Part shown: positions 63,133 through 64,000 of the stretch, in pieces
Layout of the letters: each line of letters opens with the position of its first letter
How positions within the stretch are numbered: position 1 is the stretch's first letter
Assembly: GCF_014397115.1 (NCBI RefSeq)
Contig: NZ_CP060720.1
Location: 946,001-1,010,000 of the forward strand
Source: Vagococcus carniphilus
Lineage (GTDB): Bacteria > Bacillota > Bacilli > Lactobacillales > Vagococcaceae
Length of the DNA stretch: 64,000 nt
Reading direction: 5' to 3'
The notes under the pieces: model-generated
Databases searched by the model: none
What the model was told of the DNA's origin: nothing
What the model saw: the letters and a program-made list of their open reading frames with translations, nothing else
Program-made: the position numbers and the translations under genes

Positions 63133-64000
63133 AGAGATGAATCAATTAATAAAATCAATTATTCAAGAAGTATTAGAGAAAGATTCTAAAAAATCAGTTA
63201 AACAAGTTGGTGTTTTTGAAACAGTTGATGAAGCTGTGACAGCAGCAAAAATAGCTCAAGAAAAATTTGAAGCTTGTGATTTAGAACTTAGAAGACAAGT
63301 GATTAAAGCAATCAAGCTTGAAATGCTTCCTTTTGTAGAACAAATAGCAAAAGACACGTTTGAAGAAACTGGTATGGGAAAAGTATCGGATAAAATGGCT
63401 AAATTAAATCTAGTTCTAGATAAGACGCCAGGCGTGGAAGATTTGGTAACAGAAGCAGAAACTGGGGATAATGGGATGACTTTATATGAACTATCTCCAT
63501 ATGGTGTAGTAGGTGCTGTAACACCAAGCACTAATCCAGGAGAAACATTAATTTGTAATGCTATTGGCATGTTAGCAGCAGGAAATGCTGTTTATTTTAG
63601 TGTTCACCCGGGAGCCAAAAATACCTCTAAATGGATTGTTTCTAAATTAAATGAGATAGTTTGCCAAGCTTGTGGCATTCAAAATTTAGTCGTTACGATT
63701 AATCAACCTTCAATTGAAGCAGCACAAGAAATGATGGTACATCCAGATGTTTCACTATTAGTTATTACTGGTGGACCTGGAGTTGTAAAACAAGCTATGA
63801 TGTCAGGAAAAAAAGTAGTGGCAGCAGGTGCCGGTAACCCACCAGCAATTGTTGATGAGACGGCTAATATTGAAAAAGCTGCAAAGGATATTGTAGATGG
63901 TGCTTCTTTTGATAACAATATTTTATGTATTGCAGAAAAGAGTGTCGTCGCAGTTAATGATATTACAGACTACTTAATTTTACAAATGGAAAAACAAGGA
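63122..64000 (+). CDS. pduP: CoA-acylating propionaldehyde dehydrogenase PduP, 5' part
   Basis: It begins at ATG 63122 inside the end of pduO (GGGAG six bases upstream) and stays open to the window end, giving 293 residues here. The N-terminal helix (EEMNQLIKSIIQEVLEKD) is a classic encapsulation peptide. The ALDH body has LYELSPYGVVGAVTPSTNPGET, ITGGPGVVKQAM, GAGNPPAIVDETA and the catalytic Cys269 in NNILCIAEK. It converts propionaldehyde to propionyl-CoA with NAD, which PduL then uses. Confidence 0.95.
   Translation, partial: MQNEEMNQLIKSIIQEVLEKDSKKSVKQVGVFETVDEAVTAAKIAQEKFEACDLELRRQVIKAIKLEMLPFVEQIAKDTFEETGMGKVSDKMAKLNLVLDKTPGVEDLVTEAETGDNGMTLYELSPYGVVGAVTPSTNPGETLICNAIGMLAAGNAVYFSVHPGAKNTSKWIVSKLNEIVCQACGIQNLVVTINQPSIEAAQEMMVHPDVSLLVITGGPGVVKQAMMSGKKVVAAGAGNPPAIVDETANIEKAAKDIVDGASFDNNILCIAEKSVVAVNDITDYLILQMEKQG

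Overview
The window comes from a low-GC Gram-positive lactic acid bacterium. The gene set (CggR-gapA-pgk-tpiA-gpmI-eno glycolytic operon, GlpO-type glycerol-3-phosphate oxidase, GlpK with the Enterococcus-type phosphorylatable His232, CRE sites, CtsR box, FosX, pdu cluster) fits the Enterococcaceae. A Vagococcus-like genome is my best guess, an inference from protein resemblance and not a search.

Layout. 1-3005: tail of a 2-oxoacid dehydrogenase E2, then on the minus strand a DsbA-like thioredoxin, clpP with a CtsR-controlled promoter, a membrane-anchored GDPD, an orphan dltX (44 codons) and tRNA-Arg(CCG). 3077-11750: rpoN, then cggR-gapA-pgk-tpiA-gpmI-eno with a CggR-type operator and a strong terminator between gapA and pgk. 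11564-18029: a genomic island in the 3' end of eno. It is bounded by two diverged copies of the eno 3' end and carries a truncated tyrosine integrase, a decayed serine resolvase and an intact five-gene cassette (two multi-TM proteins, one TM/coiled-coil protein, a DUF3800-like putative nuclease and one unknown) that I consider a candidate undescribed defence system. 18299-27316: a flavoprotein without the redox cysteine, an Mga-like regulator, CRE-controlled glpK-glpO-glpF, and a PiT phosphate transporter with its DUF47 partner. 27803-34799: an envelope cassette of zinc-ribbon/TM proteins (two TcaA-like) mixed with a NagZ-like GH3 enzyme and a class A beta-lactamase-like lipoprotein. 34927-38572: LacI regulator, map, an SDR protein, and an alpha/beta hydrolase behind a leader-peptide/stem-loop that looks like an erm/cat-style translational attenuator.

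38650-46828: GlpP antiterminator, its probable target hairpin, and a GlpA-like / FAD-NAD oxidoreductase / DUF1667 trio followed by flavodoxin and pyruvate:flavodoxin oxidoreductase, an anaerobic redox block. 46874-51065: YjiH-like membrane protein and an L-lactate/2-hydroxyacid dehydrogenase divergent from an IclR regulator with a perfect palindromic operator, then FosX and a LURP-one protein. 51221-64000: a cobalamin riboswitch with terminator, pduU, pduV, pocR (opposite strand), then pduA-B-C-D-E-G-H-K-J-L-M-N-O-P, cut by the window end inside pduP. This encodes a B12-dependent 1,2-propanediol/glycerol-using microcompartment.

How it works together: glycerol enters through GlpF, is phosphorylated by GlpK and oxidised by GlpO with oxygen or by the GlpP-controlled GlpA-like system without it. 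The product feeds the glycolytic operon, while NifJ/flavodoxin and LDH handle pyruvate. Diols are used in the Pdu shell when B12 is present. The riboswitch lies downstream of and opposite to pocR, so it may act through antisense transcription, as described for Listeria AspocR.
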